Part shown: piece after piece, positions 51,489-61,021 of the stretch
How positions within the stretch are numbered: position 1 is the stretch's first letter
How the letters are laid out: every line of letters starts with the position of its first letter
Assembly: GCF_019457905.1 (NCBI RefSeq)
Contig: NZ_JAHZSV010000013.1
Location: forward strand, 109,696-173,695
Reading direction: 5' to 3'
DNA from: Flagellimonas abyssi
Lineage (GTDB): Bacteria > Bacteroidota > Bacteroidia > Flavobacteriales > Flavobacteriaceae
DNA: 64,000 nucleotides
The notes under the pieces: generated by a model
Databases searched by the model: none
What the model was told of the DNA's origin: nothing
Seen by the model: only the letters and a program-made list of their open reading frames with translations
Translations under genes and position numbers: made by a program

Positions 51489-52889
51489 CTACTTGGCTGT
51501 TTTCCTGATTTTTGAAACCAGCGCTTTCACCCAATCGACTTCAGTGAATTCGGGGAATTCTTTTTCAAACTGTCGCAATTTACCAATATCCAGTTTCATG
51601 GCCTTGGATAAAATCTGTTTTGATTCGGCCAAGTCATCATTTTTTAAATGTAAGCCCGCCAATTTATAGGTGAGTTCGCAATTGTCGGGGTAAAACTCCA
51701 ATCCTTGGATCAGCACTTGGATGGCGGAATTATAATCTCCAATTTTGTTAAGGACCTCGCCCCAGTTTTTCCATGTGGAGAGTTCGTAGTTCCCTAGGTC
51801 CACAGCTTGCTTATAGGCAAAATCAGCTTCGTCCCAGTTTTTGAGGGCGGCATAGATCTTACCGGATTTTTTCCAATACTTTGGGTTTTCACCATCAATA
51901 TTTATGGCCTTGTTGATGTAATATAGGGCTTTTTCATAATTTTTTTGTCCAAAATGAAAATCTGTAATGGCCAACCAACCCTTGTCCAGCAAAGGGTCCT
52001 CATGAACGGTGTGATAGTAATAGTATTTTGCCAGATCGTAGTTCCCCAGTTTTTCATGACACTTTCCAAGTCGCAAGAATGCGTAGGAGGTAGGATCTTC
52101 CATGGATATTGTGGATTCATAATTTTCGATGGCCTCATTGTACCTGCCCAATTTTTCCAAAACCTTGCCTTTTTCAAAATAGGCCCCGATAAAGGAATCA
52201 TCAGAAATCACGGCAAAATCAAAAGCGGTCAACGCTTCGATATACAATTGTTTTGCAAGGTACATTTTGCCCAGTTGATGCCAAGCAACCTCACAATAGG
52301 GGTTTCTGTCCAAATAATCGTTCAGGTAATAGATGCTTCCATCAAAATCTTCCAAAAACTCAAAGCAGTACACCACGTTGTAAAGGGATGAATAGTCTTC
52401 GTCATCAATTTCCACACAGCGCATAAAGCTGAGCTTTGCTTGCTCATAATTATCCATGAACAGGTATTCCATGCCTAAAAGCGAGTGGATGTCAAAAGAG
52501 TGGTCCGTGATGTTCAAAGCCTCCAATAGTAAGTTGACTGCTTCTTGGTGCTTGTCTTGCTTGGAACGGATGTTCGCCCGTTGGATATAGACTTCCTCGT
52601 TGTCTGCGTTTATGTTCTGAATCTCGTCCAGAAGTGTTTCGGCAGCTTCAAATTTGTCCTCGAAAGCCAAGACCTCCACTTGTAAAAGTTTCAATTCCAT
52701 GGAATTTGGATGTTGCTCCAAACCAATCTGGATGGCTTTTTTGCCCAAGGAGATTTTACCGTTGTTCAGGTAGTGGTGAATGATTTCCTCAAAGTCCTCC
52801 GCATCAAAGAAATAGACGTCATCCGTCTTGAGCATGGACTCAAACTTACTAATGGATTTGTCTGGATATTCGTTAGATTCTAACGCCAT
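51489..52889 (-). CDS. Tetratricopeptide-repeat protein
   Basis: A 466-aa soluble protein of helical TPR units through most of its length, with characteristic turns such as AWHQLGKMYLAKQLYIEAL, YFEKGKVLEKLGRYNEAIENY and WKKSGKIYAALKNWDEADFAY. No signal or membrane helix is visible, so it is a cytoplasmic scaffold. The first DUF368 gene starts 20 bp downstream. Protein-protein interaction is expected; the partner is unknown. A role in envelope-synthesis control is possible from the neighbours only. Confidence 0.88.
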   Translation of the reverse strand: MALESNEYPDKSISKFESMLKTDDVYFFDAEDFEEIIHHYLNNGKISLGKKAIQIGLEQHPNSMELKLLQVEVLAFEDKFEAAETLLDEIQNINADNEEVYIQRANIRSKQDKHQEAVNLLLEALNITDHSFDIHSLLGMEYLFMDNYEQAKLSFMRCVEIDDEDYSSLYNVVYCFEFLEDFDGSIYYLNDYLDRNPYCEVAWHQLGKMYLAKQLYIEALTAFDFAVISDDSFIGAYFEKGKVLEKLGRYNEAIENYESTISMEDPTSYAFLRLGKCHEKLGNYDLAKYYYYHTVHEDPLLDKGWLAITDFHFGQKNYEKALYYINKAINIDGENPKYWKKSGKIYAALKNWDEADFAYKQAVDLGNYELSTWKNWGEVLNKIGDYNSAIQVLIQGLEFYPDNCELTYKLAGLHLKNDDLAESKQILSKAMKLDIGKLRQFEKEFPEFTEVDWVKALVSKIRKTAK

Positions 52890-52975
52890 AGGAACGTTTT
52901 TGGTTGAACTATGGACTTAAAATTAACCCTTTGAGCTACTCTTAAAGTCCATTTTAGGGGTATGTTATCAACAAA

Positions 52976-54172
52976 TTAGTTAACAGTATCGGATTTATAG
53001 TTGTTTAAAATCCCAAGGATTTGGTCGCATCCTTCCTCTATTTCTTTCATGGAAATGGTTAAGGGAGGAGAGATTCTCACAGCTTTTGGCTCAAATAACA
53101 GCCAGAAAAGGATGAGTCCTTTTTTTGCGGCCTCGAGGACCAAATAGTCAGCTATTTCCTTGCTCTCCATAATCGGAGCGAGCATTAAACCTTTACCGCG
53201 TATTTCTTTTATTAGTGGATGTTGCAATAGTTTACGGAACAGTTTTTCCTTTTCCAGGGTTTGTGGGATAAGGTCTGTTTCGGTGATTTCTTTTAGGGTC
53301 GCCAAGCTTGCGGCTGCAATTACAGGATTGCCACCAAAAGTTGTGATGTGTCCAAATTTCGGGTTTTCTTTTAAATCGGCCATTAACTCGTGGGATGCCA
53401 CAAAAGCTCCAACGGGAAGGCCCGATGCCATGCCTTTTCCAATGACCAAGATATCTGGAGGACAATCAAAGTGCTCAAAAGCGAACAATTTACCGGTACG
53501 GCCGAAGCCGGGCTGTATTTCGTCCAGAATCAACAATGCCCCCACTTCGTCGCAGCGTTTTCGTATTTTTTCCAGATATCCATTTTCGGGCAAAATAAAG
53601 CCTGCACCACCTTGGATGGTTTCCAAGACCACAGCAGCAGTTTTTTCGGAGATGTTCTTAATTTCTTCTTCAGCATTGAACTGAATAAAACGAATATCGG
53701 GAATCAAAGGTCGAAAAGCACTTTTGCGTTCTTCCAGTCCCATAAGGCTTAAACTCCCCATGGTGTTGCCATGATAGGCATTTTTTGCGGAGATTACCTG
53801 AGAACGTCCAGTATGCCTTCGTGCCAATTTAATGGCTCCTTCCATGGCTTCCGTGCCCGAATTGACCAAATAGGTGGTATTTAAGTTTTCGGGAAGATGG
53901 GAGGTCAATAGTTTGGAGAATTCCACGGCAGGTCGTTGAATATACTCGCCATAGACCATAACATGCATATACTGGTCCACCTGTGTTTTGATGGCATCCA
54001 CTACCTTGGGGTGGCCGTGTCCCAAACTGCAAGCCGATACACCTGCCACAAAATCCAAATGGGCGTTCCCATCCACGTCGTAGATGTAGCTCCCCTTGGC
54101 GTGAGAAACCTCCAAGGCCAATGGATGTGGGGAGGTTTGGGCTTGGTATGTGAAAAAATCTTTTTTGGACAT
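52976..54172 (-). CDS. Class III PLP aminotransferase
   Basis: A 398-aa ornithine/acetylornithine-type PLP aminotransferase. The N-terminus shows the YIYDVDGNAHLDF segment, GTEAMEGAIKLAR is the PLP phosphate site, ILDEIQPGFGRTG and K246 in VIGKGMASG are the cofactor anchors. The TAA of the OstA-like gene and its own ATG overlap (TAATG), which suggests coupling. Candidate substrates are acetylornithine, succinylornithine or similar omega-amines; the arginine genes are not nearby, so I leave the symbol blank. The family is secure. Confidence 0.9.
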   Translation of the reverse strand: MSKKDFFTYQAQTSPHPLALEVSHAKGSYIYDVDGNAHLDFVAGVSACSLGHGHPKVVDAIKTQVDQYMHVMVYGEYIQRPAVEFSKLLTSHLPENLNTTYLVNSGTEAMEGAIKLARRHTGRSQVISAKNAYHGNTMGSLSLMGLEERKSAFRPLIPDIRFIQFNAEEEIKNISEKTAAVVLETIQGGAGFILPENGYLEKIRKRCDEVGALLILDEIQPGFGRTGKLFAFEHFDCPPDILVIGKGMASGLPVGAFVASHELMADLKENPKFGHITTFGGNPVIAAASLATLKEITETDLIPQTLEKEKLFRKLLQHPLIKEIRGKGLMLAPIMESKEIADYLVLEAAKKGLILFWLLFEPKAVRISPPLTISMKEIEEGCDQILGILNNYKSDTVN

Positions 54173-55875
54173 TATGGTGTCTGCGCTTTCTTTTGAACAG
54201 CGGTTTTTTTGGGTTTTACCGCTTTGGTGTTGGGTGCGTTGATGGGGTCGTTCTGGTTGTTTTGTCGCTCGTTTTCCTCGGCATCAATATCTATAGGATT
54301 GTCTATGCCCCTAATTTTTACCAGTTCGATATTGTTGTCGTCTTCATCAAAAATTTCTTCTTTTGACCTTATCCGTTCATCGCCCCGCCAAACAAATCCT
54401 TTTAGTTTTCTGCTCTCTACGGGCAAATCGGTCTCAGGAAAGATATCTCCATCGGGATTTACAAAAAAGGTGATGTCCTCAATATCGTTGTTTGCCATGA
54501 GCAACCGTATTTTGCTACAAATGGTCTTATCGATTCCGATCAGCTCTTCGTCATCGTTGTAGACGTAGTAAATCACCTCGGTGTTTTGGACCAAATCAAT
54601 GATCTTCAATTCATTTTCTATGAACTTGCCAAAGAGATTTTTACCCTTGGCCTGATTATACCCAGTTTTGCTAATGGTGTCCAAAGAAATAATGAATGCA
54701 TTTTCTATGACTTTTAGGGAATCCAGTTTATCGGTTTCCATATCGGATATCAAATGGATGCTATCTCCGGTAATCTGGTTGTCCACGTTCCATAAAATAG
54801 GATTGGTAATCAATTGGGTGATTCCTGTTCTTTCCTCAAAATGGATGGAATCGCACTTGCCGCTCAAGTCGGTTTTATAGAATTTGGCATTTCTGAAGGC
54901 CCTGAGAACACGTTCCTCTTCTTTGCCGGTAACCATTAAGGTGTCGCCGTGCATGTAAAGCGAATCTTTTTCCACCAAGCTAATGGAGACCGCTCTTTTG
55001 GTAGCAAAAACAGAATCCTTGGCCTTGTGCACCTCTGCATAGTGAGCACGAATAACCCCATTATTGATGGTGTCCGTAATCTGAATATTGTTCGTGGCCG
55101 AAGCAAATTCAGAAGCTTTATCAAAATAGAGACTGTCGCCCTCGATTATTTTATTGTCGTAATCGATACGGGTATTCTTGATACCGTACCCTTGTTCGAT
55201 AGTAGTGTCATAAAAACCCCGCTCGCAATAGATTTTGTATTCCTCTCCGGTAATAGTAGAAGGTCCGTACATGTAGGCGTTCTTGGAGGTGGTGTAATAG
55301 TCTAACTGCTCCGAATCGATAATATAATCAGGGTTGTCTATGTGTACGTTACGCTGGAACTGGTACTTCTTTGCTGTCATAAAATAGGTTCCCACCTTAC
55401 TAGTAAGCACATTGACAGAGTCTACCACCTTACCGCCAGAATTATAATAGGCCTCCTGTTTTTCCCTGTTAAAGTAAAGGGTGTCGGTGGTCAATCGCAT
55501 TTGCCCGTTTGTGAGGTCCACTTTTTCCCATGCCTTGGCTAACTTAGTGTTTCCATCATAATCCATTTTTCCACTGTTCATTTCAATGGAGTCTCCTTGT
55601 TGCAAGCGAATGTTGCCAATGGCTTTCAAGCGGTTCTCTTCGGCATAAAAAATAGCAATATCGCACCAAAGGTCTGCACCTTGGTGTTCAAACTGTACCT
55701 GTCGCTCATCGTCCTTGCTAAAAATGGATGCCCCTGGGAACTGAGCTTCGTCCTTGGTGAAATTGGCCCCATATACGATGTTAATCTGTCGACCGCCTTG
55801 TGGTTGTTGGTCCTGGGCAAAAACGCTAAAAGCGAAAAGTGATAGAATGAGAAATGAAATGCTTTTCAAGTCCAT
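54172..55875 (-). CDS. OstA/LptA-like exported protein
   Basis: A 567-aa protein with a signal peptide (start at 55875, MDLKSISFLILSLFAFSVFA) and a beta-jellyroll of the OstA_N/LptA type: repeated short strands such as DSIEMNSGKMDYDGNTKLAKAW, TTDTLYFNREKQ and VYRNVHI-like turns. In Bacteroidota these long OstA-like proteins are thought to form part of the LPS bridge from the inner to the outer membrane. The C-terminal third is polar, with a basic tail (KPKKTAVQKKAQ). A role with LptB (30879) is inferred; LptF/G/D are not in the window. Confidence 0.82.
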   Translation of the reverse strand: MDLKSISFLILSLFAFSVFAQDQQPQGGRQINIVYGANFTKDEAQFPGASIFSKDDERQVQFEHQGADLWCDIAIFYAEENRLKAIGNIRLQQGDSIEMNSGKMDYDGNTKLAKAWEKVDLTNGQMRLTTDTLYFNREKQEAYYNSGGKVVDSVNVLTSKVGTYFMTAKKYQFQRNVHIDNPDYIIDSEQLDYYTTSKNAYMYGPSTITGEEYKIYCERGFYDTTIEQGYGIKNTRIDYDNKIIEGDSLYFDKASEFASATNNIQITDTINNGVIRAHYAEVHKAKDSVFATKRAVSISLVEKDSLYMHGDTLMVTGKEEERVLRAFRNAKFYKTDLSGKCDSIHFEERTGITQLITNPILWNVDNQITGDSIHLISDMETDKLDSLKVIENAFIISLDTISKTGYNQAKGKNLFGKFIENELKIIDLVQNTEVIYYVYNDDEELIGIDKTICSKIRLLMANNDIEDITFFVNPDGDIFPETDLPVESRKLKGFVWRGDERIRSKEEIFDEDDNNIELVKIRGIDNPIDIDAEENERQNNQNDPINAPNTKAVKPKKTAVQKKAQTP

Positions 55876-55970
55876 AAAATTTTGCCCAAAAGTAGGGTTT
55901 TTAACGGAAGTGGCATGCATCGTTTAGAAAGCTTTGGGATTTCTCTGCCAAACGTTTACGGCGCTGTATT

Positions 55971-56411
55971 TTATTTTCCTCGTTTGAGAGTCAGGGTGAT
56001 TTGTCCGCAATGGTAAGTTGTGTGATATAAAATATGCCCTAACAACCTGACCCTGGAAATGGGTCCGAAAAAAGGAGTGTCCAAGGTTTCTCTCCATTGG
56101 TCTTCAGAAAGATTTTCAACAAGGTCGTACAATACTTGGTAGCCGTCATCAATAAGTTGTTGACTTTCTTTCTTGTCGTAGACTTTCCCCGAGTCTGTTT
56201 GGCCCATGGTTGTGTTTTCAACATCTGTGGGAATCCCAAAAAATTGTGAGAGCAGATGTATTATTTCTCCAATATGACGATAAATGAATCCAACGGATGC
56301 GGTATCATCATTTAATTTTAGCACGCTGTTTTCTTGAGTGATCTCAACGAACGTATAATCACAGGTTTTTTTGTTCTGCGCGATTAAATCCTTAAGAATG
56401 TCTTTGGTCAT
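55971..56411 (-). CDS. DinB-family protein
   Basis: A 146-aa four-helix bundle of the DinB/YfiT metal-binding family. The candidate metal histidines are in FIYRHIGEIIH (first pair) and LGHILYHTTYHCGQI (last). The start is the ATG at 56411; an upstream one at 56447 would overlap dps. Members carry out thiol- or metal-dependent reactions, often unknown. It starts 5 bp after dps's stop and is likely cotranscribed, which suggests a stress role. Confidence 0.85.
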   Translation of the reverse strand: MTKDILKDLIAQNKKTCDYTFVEITQENSVLKLNDDTASVGFIYRHIGEIIHLLSQFFGIPTDVENTTMGQTDSGKVYDKKESQQLIDDGYQVLYDLVENLSEDQWRETLDTPFFGPISRVRLLGHILYHTTYHCGQITLTLKRGK

Positions 56412-56416
56412 ATAAG

Positions 56417-56896
56417 TTATTGATTGAGGTATGCCGAGTACATCCAAATCAGTTTTTCCTGCTCGCGGATGTAGTCGCTCATCAATGCATTGGTGCCTTC
56501 ATCATTGGACTCGCCTGACAGTTCTAAAAGTTCTCTTTCCAAAGGCAATAGCACTTCATATCCTTTTAATATCAGCTGAATGGCCTCGGTGCCATTCGAT
56601 ATATTTTTGGCGACCTTTATTTTTGACAGCTCTATATAATCCCCAAAGGTATGTGGGGGAGTAAAGCCCAAAGTCAAGATTCGTTCAGCAATTTCATCAA
56701 TTTTAACCAATGAATCGTTATAGAGTTCTTCGAACTTAAGGTGGAGTTCAAAAAACTTCTCACCTTTAATGTTCCAATGAAATCCACGGGCATTCATGTA
56801 GAATATCTGATAATTGGCCAGCAACTCATTTAGTTTATCTGCCAAGTCATTGGAAGCTGTTCTATCGAGTCCTATTTGATTTAGATTTTGTTTCAT
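56417..56896 (-). CDS. dps: Dps-family ferritin-like protein
   Basis: A 159-aa Dps that stores iron and protects DNA from peroxide. Ferroxidase residues match the family with exact spacing: H40 (ARGFHWNIKG), H52, D67 and E71 (KIDEIAE). The N-terminal tail is short. A CRP/FNR-type palindrome lies 53 bases upstream (56949-56964), with a TACTTTAC near-match to the -7 box at 56925-56932. It is between purA and the DinB gene in the directon. The assignment is secure. Confidence 0.94.
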   Translation of the reverse strand: MKQNLNQIGLDRTASNDLADKLNELLANYQIFYMNARGFHWNIKGEKFFELHLKFEELYNDSLVKIDEIAERILTLGFTPPHTFGDYIELSKIKVAKNISNGTEAIQLILKGYEVLLPLERELLELSGESNDEGTNALMSDYIREQEKLIWMYSAYLNQ

Positions 56897-56948
56897 TTCG
56901 CTTCAATTTTAAATCTATTTAAAGGTAAAGTAAACGAACGTTCCTTAA

Positions 56949-56964
56949 AGTGACATTGGTCACA
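56949..56964. promoter_or_regulatory. CRP/FNR-type palindrome upstream of dps
   Basis: AGTGACATTGGTCACA reads, on the minus strand, TGTGACCAATGTCACT: the TGTGA-N6-TCAC(A/T) pattern of CRP/FNR-family regulators. Its centre is about 35-41 bases before the likely start of the dps message, the place for a class II activator. A perfect palindrome GAACGTTC lies at 56936-56943. The regulator is not in the window. Confidence 0.5.
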
Positions 56965-56994
56965 TAAAGCTAATCTGACACAAATAAAATAGGT

Positions 56995-58263
56995 CTACCG
57001 ATGAATGGTCTGGAGCCTGTCCGGACCTACCGATACAATCTTAATTGGAACGTTCAGTTGTTCTTCCAAAAAGGCGATGTAATCATTCAAAGTAGCCGGT
57101 AAATCCTCCGCTTTGGAAAGTTGGGTCAAATCTTGCGACCATCCCTTCATTTCCTTGTAGATAGGGGTGACATATTCCTCTTCTATGCTGTATGGAAGGT
57201 GTTTAATTTCCTCTCCTTTGTACTTGTAAGCGGTACATACCTTGATGGTGTCAAAACCACTAAGCACATCGGCTTTCATCATCATCAGTTCTGTTACACC
57301 GTTAATTTGAACGGCGTATTTCAAGGCAACCAAATCCAACCAACCACAACGTCGGGGTCTTCCTGTTGTTGCACCAAATTCGTTTCCGACTTTGGCCATG
57401 GTAGCACCGTCTTCATCAAATAATTCGGTAGGGAAGGGGCCGCTTCCCACTCTGGTGGTATAGGCCTTGAAAATTCCCAACACATTTTTGATATTGTTAG
57501 GAGCAACGCCTAAACCAGTACAGGCACCGGCAGCGGTAGTGTTTGACGATGTTACGAATGGATAGGTTCCAAAATCAATGTCCAAAAGAGAGCCTTGTGC
57601 TCCCTCTGCCAATATTTTTTTGCCCTCGGTCTGTGCCTTGAAGATATATTCCTCACTATCAATGAAGGTTAATTTTTTCAATGTTTCCACACCTTCGCAG
57701 AACTCGGCTTCTAATTCATCAAGGTTGTATTGGATGTCCACATTGTAAAAATCAATCATGGCTTCGTGTTTGTCGGCAAGGGCTCGGTATTTTGTTTTCC
57801 AGTCGTCGAACTCCAAATCACCTACTCGCATACCGTTACGGCCAGTTTTGTCCATATAGGTGGGGCCGATACCCTTTAGGGTAGAACCGATTTTTGCTTT
57901 TCCTTTGGAAGCCTCAGAAGCCGCATCTAACAATCGGTGTGTTGGTAAAATCAAATGAGCTTTACGCGAAATAAAGAGCTTGGTTTCGATGTCTATATTG
58001 AATTTCTCCAAGTTATCGAGCTCCTTTTTAAATATTACGGGGTCGATTACGACTCCGTTACCTACCACATTGATGGCATTTTTGTGAAATATTCCGGAGG
58101 GAATGGTGTGCAAAACGTGTTTTATACCATCAAATTCCAAAGTGTGCCCTGCATTTGGACCTCCTTGAAATCTGGCGATAATATCGTATTCCTTGGTCAG
58201 TACATCAACAATTTTTCCTTTTCCTTCGTCTCCCCATTGGAGTCCAAGCAATAAATCTACCAT
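56995..58263 (-). CDS. purA: Adenylosuccinate synthase
   Basis: PurA condenses IMP and aspartate with GTP in AMP synthesis. The 422-aa protein has LGLQWGDEGKGK at 6-17 (P-loop-like), the catalytic histidine near GPNAGHT, and GIGPTYMDKTGRNGMR. Length is normal. It starts 12 bp after the Fur-family gene and is followed by dps after 98 bp that hold the operator-like palindrome. The assignment is secure. Confidence 0.97.
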   Translation of the reverse strand: MVDLLLGLQWGDEGKGKIVDVLTKEYDIIARFQGGPNAGHTLEFDGIKHVLHTIPSGIFHKNAINVVGNGVVIDPVIFKKELDNLEKFNIDIETKLFISRKAHLILPTHRLLDAASEASKGKAKIGSTLKGIGPTYMDKTGRNGMRVGDLEFDDWKTKYRALADKHEAMIDFYNVDIQYNLDELEAEFCEGVETLKKLTFIDSEEYIFKAQTEGKKILAEGAQGSLLDIDFGTYPFVTSSNTTAAGACTGLGVAPNNIKNVLGIFKAYTTRVGSGPFPTELFDEDGATMAKVGNEFGATTGRPRRCGWLDLVALKYAVQINGVTELMMMKADVLSGFDTIKVCTAYKYKGEEIKHLPYSIEEEYVTPIYKEMKGWSQDLTQLSKAEDLPATLNDYIAFLEEQLNVPIKIVSVGPDRLQTIHR

Positions 58264-58275
58264 GTAATATGTGGG

Positions 58276-58731
58276 TTATTCAGTTAGGTTTTTTTCTTTG
58301 TTTCGGGTTCCGTAGAAGTATAATGAGTGGTTACTGATTTTTATGTCAAAGACCTCCTCAATGGTTTTTTTGATGGATTGAATGCGTGGGTCACAAAATT
58401 CTACCACCTCTCCGGTATCGGTCAGTATCACATGGTCGTGCTGACGGTCAAAATAGGATTTCTCGTACTGTGCCTGATTTTTTCCGAATTGGTGCTTTCT
58501 GACCAATTTACATTCCAATAAAAGTTCGATGGTATTGTAAAGCGTTGCACGACTCACCCTATAATTCTTGGTTTTCATTTTAATGTAAAGGGATTCTACG
58601 TCAAAATGATCGTCACTTTCATAAATTTCCTGTAAAATGGCGTAGCGTTCAGGTGTTTTGCGGTGTCCTTTTTCCTCAAGAAAGGCCGTGAACACGTTTT
58701 TTACAATTTCCTGATTTTTATTATTTCCCAT
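58276..58731 (-). CDS. Fur-family transcriptional regulator
   Basis: A 151-aa repressor of the Fur/PerR group. The winged helix contains [14 protein letters not shown] and [13 protein letters not shown], and the metal site includes HFDVESLY and [12 protein letters not shown]. The pair of CxxC cysteine motifs that bind the structural zinc in many Fur proteins is absent; only isolated cysteines occur (LECKL, EFCDP). It follows RelA/SpoT by 41 bp and precedes purA by 12 bp. Fur-type iron or PerR-type peroxide control is possible, and dps lies two genes downstream. Metal identity is unknown. Confidence 0.9.
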   Translation of the reverse strand: MGNNKNQEIVKNVFTAFLEEKGHRKTPERYAILQEIYESDDHFDVESLYIKMKTKNYRVSRATLYNTIELLLECKLVRKHQFGKNQAQYEKSYFDRQHDHVILTDTGEVVEFCDPRIQSIKKTIEEVFDIKISNHSLYFYGTRNKEKNLTE

Positions 58732-58772
58732 GGCTTTCTACCTATGCTAATGCACAAAGGTACAGTTAAAAT

Positions 58773-60977
58773 TTAAATTCTGGTCACTTTATCTATACCT
58801 TCGACCTGCTTTAAATTGTTCATCAGCCGTTGTAGGATATTATTGTTTTTTACCACGAGCGTAATTTTTCCCTTGAAGGTTCCGCCATCTGCACTAAAAT
58901 TGAGGTTCCTCATATTTACGTGCATATTTTCCGAAATAATTTTGGTGATATCCTTTACCAGACCCATGTTGTCGATGCCCGTGATTTGGATGTCGACGGA
59001 AAATTCTTCTTGAGATGAATCTATCCATTTTGCACTAATGATGCGGTAGGCATAGTTGGACTGAAGTGAAATAGCATTGGGACAGTTCTTTTTATGAACT
59101 TTAATGCCATCGTTTACACTTACGAAGCCAAATACCTCGTCCCCAGGTATGGGGTTGCAGCATTGTGACAATTTATAGTTGAGCCTTTCTTCCTCTTTAC
59201 CAAAAACAAGCAGATCGTATTTGGTGGTAATCTCATTTCTGTCAACATCTTTTGGGGTAGGACTTTTACGTATCCTGTTTTTGAAGAAATTGATAAATGC
59301 GTTGTGATAGGACGAAGAGAAATCTTTCAACTTGTCGTTGTCGATAACCCCGATACCAACCCGATAGAAAAGGTCCAAACTGGTTTTTAGTTTGAAAAAG
59401 GTCACCAATTTGTTCACGGTGTCCTCGTTCAGGTTAATTTTCTGTGCCTTGAGTTTGCGGCGTAGAATTTCCTTCCCTTCTTCGGCGACTTCTTTTTTCT
59501 CCTCGCTTAGCGATGATTTGATTTTGGAACGTGCGCGGGCCGTTTCGGCATAGTCCAACCATGTTTGTGTAGGTTTGGCACTTTCGGAGGTGATGATCTC
59601 AACCTGATCGCCACTTCTTAGTTTTGTTCCCAGCGGAACCAATTTTCCATTGACCTTGGCACCACGGGTCTTCATCCCAATTTCCGTATGGATATTGAAA
59701 GCGAAATCCAAAGCCGTCGCCCCTTTCGGCATGGATTTTAAATCTCCTTTGGGAGTGAATACGAATATTTCTTTGGAGTAAAGGTTGAGCTTAAATTCCT
59801 CCACAAAATCAACCGCGTTGCCATTGGCGCTTTCCAATGCTTCCTGTAATTTGTTCAGCCACTCCTCGATACCTTGCTCTTTTTGCGCTCCGTGCTTGTA
59901 TTTAAAGTGGGCGGCATATCCTTTTTCGGCAATCTCGTGCATGCGCTCACTTCGAATCTGTACTTCTACCCATTTGCCCTTGGGGCCCATAACGGTAATG
60001 TGAAGTGCTTCGTAACCCGTAGATTTTGGTGAGGTAATCCAGTCGCGTAAACGGATAGGGTTGGGAGTAAAGTGATCGGTTACTATGGAGTAAATTTTCC
60101 AGGCAAGGAACTTTTCGTTTTTCTTGTCCGATTTATAGATGATACGGATTGCGAATTTGTCATATACTTCATCAAAGGTGACGTTTTGTGTCTTCATCTT
60201 TTTACGGATGGAGAAAATGGACTTCATCCTGCCCTTGATAAAATAATTGAGTCCCTCTTTATCCAAAGATGTCCTGATCACATTGGAAAAATCCTCGATA
60301 TAGGCCAAGCTCTCTTCTTCGGTGTCCTCTATTTTGGCATAAATGTCGTTGTAGACCTCTGGTTCCGTATACTTTAGGGAAAGGTCCTCCAAATGGGTTT
60401 TGATGTTGTACAGCCCAATTCTATGGGCCAGTGGCGCATAGATGTAGAGGGTTTCCGACGCAATCTTCACTTGTTTGTGCTCCGGCATGGAATCCATGGT
60501 GAGCATATTGTGGTAACGGTCGGCTATCTTGATGATGATTACCCGAACGTCATCATGCAGGGTCAGCAGCATTTTACGGAAGTTTTCCGCTTGCTGACTT
60601 ATATCCTTGTCCTTTTTAAGGTGAGCAATTTTGGTGAGTCCATCCACAATCCGGGCAACCGTCTCACCGAACATCCGCTCAATATCGGCCAATGTATAGG
60701 CGGTATCCTCAACTACATCGTGCAGCAGGGCAGAGGAAATGGAAACGGCATCCAGGCCTATTTCCGAAGCTACGATCTTAGCCACGGCAATGGGGTGGAA
60801 GATGTAGGCTTCCCCGGATTTTCTTCGCTGGTCCTTGTGGGCGTCAACGGCCACATCAAAGGCGGAACGAATCAACTTCTTGTCCTCGTCCGTCAATGTT
60901 TGGTAGCTTATGCGAAGTAATTCCTTGTACTGCTTCGCAATCTCCTTGTTCTCTTTTTCAATAGCAGCCTCTGTCAT
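58773..60977 (-). CDS. Bifunctional (p)ppGpp synthetase/hydrolase (RelA/SpoT)
   Basis: A 734-aa Rel protein that makes and degrades the stringent alarmone. The HD hydrolase is intact (H61 in FHPIAVAKIV, then LLHDVVEDT with H86-D87). The synthetase carries YDKFAIRIIY and TGYEALHITVMGP. TGS (VFTPKGDLKSMPKGATALDFA) and ACT (VDIQITGIDNMGLVKDIT) domains close it. Both activities look retained. It heads, after the M48 gene, the run fur-purA. It could be called rel; the symbol is left blank because I cannot tell from this window whether further paralogues exist. Confidence 0.95.
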   Translation of the reverse strand: MTEAAIEKENKEIAKQYKELLRISYQTLTDEDKKLIRSAFDVAVDAHKDQRRKSGEAYIFHPIAVAKIVASEIGLDAVSISSALLHDVVEDTAYTLADIERMFGETVARIVDGLTKIAHLKKDKDISQQAENFRKMLLTLHDDVRVIIIKIADRYHNMLTMDSMPEHKQVKIASETLYIYAPLAHRIGLYNIKTHLEDLSLKYTEPEVYNDIYAKIEDTEEESLAYIEDFSNVIRTSLDKEGLNYFIKGRMKSIFSIRKKMKTQNVTFDEVYDKFAIRIIYKSDKKNEKFLAWKIYSIVTDHFTPNPIRLRDWITSPKSTGYEALHITVMGPKGKWVEVQIRSERMHEIAEKGYAAHFKYKHGAQKEQGIEEWLNKLQEALESANGNAVDFVEEFKLNLYSKEIFVFTPKGDLKSMPKGATALDFAFNIHTEIGMKTRGAKVNGKLVPLGTKLRSGDQVEIITSESAKPTQTWLDYAETARARSKIKSSLSEEKKEVAEEGKEILRRKLKAQKINLNEDTVNKLVTFFKLKTSLDLFYRVGIGVIDNDKLKDFSSSYHNAFINFFKNRIRKSPTPKDVDRNEITTKYDLLVFGKEEERLNYKLSQCCNPIPGDEVFGFVSVNDGIKVHKKNCPNAISLQSNYAYRIISAKWIDSSQEEFSVDIQITGIDNMGLVKDITKIISENMHVNMRNLNFSADGGTFKGKITLVVKNNNILQRLMNNLKQVEGIDKVTRI

Positions 60978-61021
60978 AGTATATTAAATTTACTATAATC
61001 TTATTATCTAAACAACAAAAA

